Source: Roseateles noduli
Lineage (GTDB): Bacteria > Pseudomonadota > Gammaproteobacteria > Burkholderiales > Burkholderiaceae_C
Direction of reading: 5' to 3'
DNA length: 64,000 bases
Assembly (NCBI GenBank): GCA_002205125.1
Contig: NIOE01000018.1
Span: forward strand, 1-64,000
Shown here: positions 62,668-64,000 of the stretch, piece after piece
Numbering within the stretch: the first letter of the stretch is position 1
Layout of the letters: each line of letters opens with the position of its first letter
Translations under genes and position numbers: made by a program
The notes under the pieces: generated by a model
Told to the model about the DNA's origin: nothing
The model's input: the letters and a program-made list of their open reading frames with translations, nothing else
Database searches by the model: none

Positions 62668-62691
62668 GATCCGCATATCGATATCTGGATC
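62668..62691. promoter_or_regulatory. 24-bp imperfect palindrome upstream of the ArsC-family gene
   Basis: GATCC-gc-ATATCGATAT-ct-GGATC is palindromic at 20 of 24 positions and covers the likely -35 region of the next gene (TACACT at 62700-62705). It fits an operator; the regulator is unknown and no arsR is in the window. Confidence 0.5.
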
Positions 62692-62699
62692 GCGCCTCC

Positions 62700-62705
62700 T
62701 ACACT
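62700..62705 (+). promoter_or_regulatory. Candidate -10 hexamer for the ArsC-family gene
   Basis: TACACT, 7 nt before the ATG at 62713, downstream of a palindrome. Confidence 0.35.
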
Positions 62706-62712
62706 GGTCCGC

Positions 62713-63063
62713 ATGACGCTCAAGATCCTGCACAACCCCCGCTGCTCCAAGTCACGCGAGGCGCTCGCGCTGCTGGAGTCCCGCGGCCTCGCGCCCGAGG
62801 TCGTCGAATACCTGGAGACGCCGCTGACGCTGCCCGAACTGCAGACGCTGCATCGGCAGCTCGGCACGCCGGTGCGCGCGATGGTCCGCGACAACGAGGA
62901 CGACTATCGCGAGCTGAACCTGGCGGACGCTTCGCTGACCGATACGCAGCTGCTGCAGGCCGTCGCGGACCGCCCGAAGCTGCTGCAGCGGGCGATCGTC
63001 GTCCAGGACGACCGCGCGTTGATCGCGCGCCCGCCGGAGCTGCTGAACGACTGGTTGAAGTGA
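62713..63063 (+). CDS. arsC: ArsC-family arsenate reductase (glutaredoxin type)
   Basis: The 116-residue thioredoxin-fold protein has the N-terminal active-site segment HNPRCSKSREAL, with the single reactive Cys, and the conserved basic residues further on (VRDNEDDYRELNL, ARPPELL). This fits glutaredoxin-dependent ArsC; the related Spx/YffB group is a less likely alternative. There is no arsR, arsB or acr3 nearby, so it may act on other oxidants. A palindrome overlaps the promoter. Confidence 0.88.
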   Translation: MTLKILHNPRCSKSREALALLESRGLAPEVVEYLETPLTLPELQTLHRQLGTPVRAMVRDNEDDYRELNLADASLTDTQLLQAVADRPKLLQRAIVVQDDRALIARPPELLNDWLK

Positions 63064-63091
63064 CCGGCCGGCGCGCGGCCGGCTGATCCGA

Positions 63092-63586
63092 TCAGCCCTT
63101 GAAGCGCGCCAGCGCGTCGCCCGCCAGTCGGCACAGCCGCCAGTCCGGCATGATGGTCGCGCCCATCTTCTCGTAGAAGCGGATGGCGTTCTCGTTCCAG
63201 TCGAGCACGCACCATTCGAAGCGGCCGTAGTCGCGCTCGATCGCGATCTGCGCCAGACGCGTCAGCATGCGCTTGCCCAGGCCCGCGCCGCGATGCGCGG
63301 GCTGCACGTACAGGTCTTCGAGGTACATCCCCGGCTTGCCGAGGAAGGTCGAGAAGTTGGTGAAGGTCAGCGCGAAGGCGACGACCGTGCCGCTCTCGTG
63401 TTCGGCGACCATGGCCTCGCAGACGGGGCGCTCGCCGAAGAGATGCGGGAGCAGCTTCTCCGGCGTCACGTCCATCAGGTGCGTGAGGTGCTCGAAGTCG
63501 GCGAGCTCGCCGATCAGGCCGACGATCGCGGTCAGGTCGTCGGGGCGCGCGGGGCGGAGGAGATAGGCGTCTGGCGTGGCGGTCAT
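63092..63586 (-). CDS. GNAT acetyltransferase resembling diamine/spermidine N-acetyltransferases
   Basis: The 164-residue GNAT protein has the acetyl-CoA loop VQPAHRGAGLGKRML, the preceding GMYLEDLYV strand, and the later WCVLDWNENAIRFYEKMGA. The EDLYV, RGxGxG and WNENAIRFYEKMGA pattern is shared with spermidine/spermine acetyltransferases (SSAT), so a polyamine substrate is plausible. It converges with the ArsC-family gene. Confidence 0.85.
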   Translation of the reverse strand: MTATPDAYLLRPARPDDLTAIVGLIGELADFEHLTHLMDVTPEKLLPHLFGERPVCEAMVAEHESGTVVAFALTFTNFSTFLGKPGMYLEDLYVQPAHRGAGLGKRMLTRLAQIAIERDYGRFEWCVLDWNENAIRFYEKMGATIMPDWRLCRLAGDALARFKG

Positions 63587-63647
63587 TGAAACGTTCCGGA
63601 CTCGGTGAAGATACGGGACTCATTCTCGCCAGCTTCGACCGCCTCCC

Positions 63648-64000
63648 ATGCCTCTCGATCCCCTCCTGCGCGAAGTCGCCTCAGAGCTGAAGACCGACCG
63701 GTTGCTGCTTCGGACGCCCCGGCCCGGTGACGGCACGCGCGTCCACGAGGCCGTCGTCGAAACGCTGGACGCGCTGCGCGCCTGGCCGGCGTCCCTGCCC
63801 TGGGCTGTTTTCGAGCCCTCGGTCGAGGCCTCCGAGATCTACTGCAGGGAAAGCGCCGCGGCGTTCGTCAAACGCTCGTCGCTGGTGTACCTGGCGTTCG
63901 ATGCGGAGGACTCGCTGGTGGCGAGTCTCAGCCTGCACTCGATCGACTGGACCATTCCCAAGTTCGAACTCGGCTTCTGGTGCCGCACCAGTCGGCAGCG
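63648..64000 (+). CDS. GNAT (RimJ/RimL-type) acetyltransferase, cut by window end
   Basis: The first 117 residues are visible, beginning MPLDPLLREVASELKTDRLL, with LRTPRPGDGTRVHEAV and LVYLAFDAEDSLVASLSLHS and then the core strand FELGFWCR. This matches RimJ/RimL-type N-acetyltransferases, in which the acetyl-CoA loop follows shortly after. The rest is outside the window, so the substrate cannot be judged. It is divergent from the preceding GNAT gene. Confidence 0.7.
   Translation, partial: MPLDPLLREVASELKTDRLLLRTPRPGDGTRVHEAVVETLDALRAWPASLPWAVFEPSVEASEIYCRESAAAFVKRSSLVYLAFDAEDSLVASLSLHSIDWTIPKFELGFWCRTSRQ

Overview
This 64-kb window is GC-rich chromosomal DNA from a betaproteobacterium of the order Burkholderiales. 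The housekeeping gene content, the protein sequences and the gene neighbourhoods (xseB-ispA-dxs, a DUF2782 gene with thrB beside polA, lolCD, ppx/ppk1) fit the Roseateles/Mitsuaria/Rubrivivax side of the order. That placement is inferred from sequence character only. No rRNA, tRNA, prophage, insertion sequence or CRISPR array was found.

Layout. 1-2400: a structured non-coding stretch, then tctBA (tripartite tricarboxylate transporter membrane subunits, read leftward). 2595-12680: a leftward block of a GspE/PilB-type ATPase, a spermidine-synthase-like protein, a family-6 DNA glycosylase, TatD nuclease, PurU, the lipoprotein exporter subunits LolD and LolC, and DNA polymerase I. 12816-17436: rightward DUF2782 protein, homoserine kinase, a membrane protein and a PhoX-type phosphatase. 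17560-21693: leftward hipBA-like pair and uvrD. 21731-25654: ychJ, a TruC-like pseudouridine synthase, a BNR-repeat protein paired with a MoaD/ThiS-like sulfur carrier, and rarD. 25712-33770: ahpCF, divergent lysA/lysR, and the xseB-ispA-dxs isoprenoid block. 34028-39587: an orphan Rieske oxygenase, an EamA exporter, a sulfurtransferase, a universal stress protein, a ZIP metal transporter and an exported dienelactone hydrolase. 39726-47690: convergent ppx and ppk1 (polyphosphate turnover), an LpxH2-type hydrolase, a conserved gene translationally coupled to recJ, and trxC. 47805-52248: a lipoprotein, a host-attachment-family protein, an MqsR/MqsA-like toxin-antitoxin pair in less GC-rich DNA, and an EAL-CBS-GGDEF protein. 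52245-64000: rnm-yciO, ridA-plsY, ybaK, an AlkC-like gene, an aldo/keto reductase, a DUF2975/XRE pair, two uncharacterised envelope proteins, an acyl-CoA synthetase, an ArsC-family protein and two acetyltransferases (the last cut by the window end).

How the genes work together. Repair and replication are well represented (polA, uvrD, recJ, xseB, family-6 glycosylase, AlkC-like, TatD). AhpC/AhpF form a peroxide-reducing couple, and a ZIP importer, thioredoxin 2 and a universal stress protein add stress functions. LysR/LysA form a self-contained lysine control unit. Two toxin-antitoxin-like loci are present; the HipA homologue seems to have lost its kinase catalytic residues.

The most unusual non-coding signal is an intergenic element present twice (9727-9883 and 41254-41395). 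It has a conserved core of about 76-80 nt enclosed by long perfect or near-perfect inverted arms whose sequence differs completely between the copies. Both copies sit just beyond the 3' end of a leftward gene. Also notable are a terminator-like hairpin in the leader of the Rieske gene, a hairpin abutting the start codon of the EAL gene in place of a ribosome binding site, and a recurring -10-like hexamer 6-8 nt before start codons that suggests leaderless transcripts.
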